Below, in pieces: positions 4,914 to 6,130 of a stretch of DNA of 6,130 bases (the stretch's first letter is position 1; each line of letters begins with the position of its first letter). The DNA is from an uncultured Collinsella sp. GTDB lineage: Bacteria > Actinomycetota > Coriobacteriia > Coriobacteriales > Coriobacteriaceae. The notes beneath the pieces are model-generated. The model had not been told where the DNA came from. It was given only the letters and a program-made list of their open reading frames with translations, and ran no database searches. Location of the stretch: contig CABQHT010000081.1 of assembly GCA_902464035.1 (NCBI GenBank), positions 1 to 6,130 on the forward strand. The letters run 5' to 3'. The position numbers were made by a program, and so were the translations under genes.

Positions 4914-6110
4914 CTAAGCCTCGCCGCACAACCACCTCGCCAGGTCCACGATCTGCACCCCATCGCGATCCGTGGCCTCGTGATGCGTGCGGGCAAGAAT
5001 CATCTTGGGATACGCATCGCCAATGCTCAGCAGTGGCGAAATCTCGCGTTCAAACGTCTTATCCGAGCTGATGTCGTCGCTCACCTGAATGTAGAGTTTC
5101 TCGCTTCGCCTGATTGCTACAAAGTCTATTTCCTTTTTATAGAGCACACCGACGTATACCTCGTATCCGCGGCGCAGCAGCTCGATGGCCACCATGTTCT
5201 CGTATACGCGTCCCCAATCCATATCACGTGTACCAAGCAGTGCGTATTTGAACGCGTGGTCTGCCAGGTAATACTTCTCGCCGCTCTTAAGGTATTTTTT
5301 GCCGCGAATGTCGTACCGACGAACTTTATAGAAGGCAAACGCATCGCACAGGTACCCCATGTACGTGCCGACCGTCTTGTTCGTAATCTTTAGCCCATCC
5401 ACATTCAAAACATCTGTAATGTTGCGTGCCGACGTTATGTTGGAGACGTTGTCCATCATGTAATCGGCAATGCGCAGCAGTGCCGATTCGTTTCTCACGT
5501 TATGCCGCTGCACGATATCCCTCACGATGAGCGTCTTGAAGACATTGGAGAGATATTGGTAGCGCTGCTCCTGCAGTGGATAAGGGTAAGAGCCGGACAT
5601 ACCGCCGGTTCTCGCGTACTCATCGAAGTCGCGATCGACCTCGCCCTCGTCACTATAGAGGCGATACTCCTCAAACGAGAATGGAAAAACCTCGATCTCG
5701 AACGTGCGCCCCGTAAAGAGCGTCGACAGATCGCTCGACAGCAAAAAGGCGTTCGATCCGGTGATGAAGATGTCGTACTGCTCGGATGCATGGAGGCTGT
5801 TGATCGCGCGTTCAAAGCCGTCGCACATCTGAACCTCGTCGATAAGCAGGAAGTTTTGCTTGTCGGACACTCGATGCTCTTTCACATAGGCGAGCAGGGC
5901 ATGATATTCGAGCAGGCCCTCGAACTCGTCGAGGTTGTAATTGATATGGATGACATTCGAATTGGACAGATTTGCCTCCACGTAATCGCGGAGGGCCTCG
6001 AGCAATTTTGACTTACCGCTACGGCGAACGCCCGTTATGACCTTGATGTCCGGTACGCCAATAAGGCTCGTCAACGTGTCCATATATGACGTTCTATTGA
6101 TGAGTTTCAT
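4914..6110 (-). CDS. AAA_14 / DUF4143 family ATP-binding protein of unknown role
   Basis: The 398-residue protein is complete. Walker A is GVRRSGKS (27-34), Walker B FLLIDEVQ (87-94), and a sensor-like ITGSNA (116-121) precedes the family's LFTGRTFEIEVFPFSFEEY stretch (131-149). A winged-helix-like middle (about 190-265, with IVRDIVQRHNV) leads to a C-terminal DUF4143 region. There YENMVAIELLRRGYEVYVG (303-321), EIDFV (327-331) and YIQVS (340-344) recall the PD-(D/E)XK nuclease fold, though the usual E/Q-x-K lysine is replaced by serine. The family is widespread in gut and archaeal genomes; its function is not established, with links to defence or stress only suggested. GGGAGG five bases before the ATG at 6110 supports the start. 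Base composition is visibly less GC-rich than coaX and the flavoenzyme gene, which fits acquisition by transfer. The promoter lies outside the window. Confidence 0.9.
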   Translation of the reverse strand: MKLINRTSYMDTLTSLIGVPDIKVITGVRRSGKSKLLEALRDYVEANLSNSNVIHINYNLDEFEGLLEYHALLAYVKEHRVSDKQNFLLIDEVQMCDGFERAINSLHASEQYDIFITGSNAFLLSSDLSTLFTGRTFEIEVFPFSFEEYRLYSDEGEVDRDFDEYARTGGMSGSYPYPLQEQRYQYLSNVFKTLIVRDIVQRHNVRNESALLRIADYMMDNVSNITSARNITDVLNVDGLKITNKTVGTYMGYLCDAFAFYKVRRYDIRGKKYLKSGEKYYLADHAFKYALLGTRDMDWGRVYENMVAIELLRRGYEVYVGVLYKKEIDFVAIRRSEKLYIQVSDDISSDKTFEREISPLLSIGDAYPKMILARTHHEATDRDGVQIVDLARWLCGEA

Positions 6111-6130
6111 TGGTGCCTCCCTGCGGTCTT

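Overview
This window reads as a piece of a moderately GC-rich Actinobacterial chromosome, most likely a gut Coriobacteriia member (Collinsella/Olsenella type). That placement is an inference from the enoate-reductase-like flavoenzyme, the GC-rich codon use of the core genes and the general gene style. No marker in the window fixes the species.

Layout from left to right. The first 170 bases hold the start of a minus-strand membrane protein that runs off the left edge and resembles the beginning of proton-conducting complex I/hydrogenase subunits. After a non-coding stretch with a clear terminator comes a minus-strand gene for a 131-134 residue double helix-turn-helix protein like OrfA of IS3/IS150-type elements. 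It has its own terminator and no transposase catalytic gene beside it. An AT-rich gap without convincing genes follows. Next is a large minus-strand flavoenzyme of the Old Yellow Enzyme/2-enoate reductase class (FMN barrel, 4Fe-4S cluster, FAD and NAD(P) domains), with a strong terminator and probably transcribed alone.

Upstream of the flavoenzyme lies an unusual non-coding array. Three palindromic units lie exactly 81 bp apart, giving six copies of a 15-bp core in alternating orientation. The first unit is inverted relative to the other two. Its outer edge abuts a minus-strand initiator tRNA-fMet gene that has its own promoter and terminator. Divergent from the tRNA on the plus strand is coaX (type III pantothenate kinase, first step of coenzyme A synthesis), which ends at a long perfect hairpin terminator. 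Converging on it from the right is a minus-strand, less GC-rich gene for an AAA_14/DUF4143 ATPase of unknown role, complete in the window.

The genes do not form one pathway: housekeeping genes (fMet tRNA, coaX) are interleaved with single-gene accessory units (flavoenzyme, HTH protein, ATPase). The best candidate for something undescribed is the 81-bp-period palindromic array at 3471-3692. The substituted active site of the flavoenzyme comes second.
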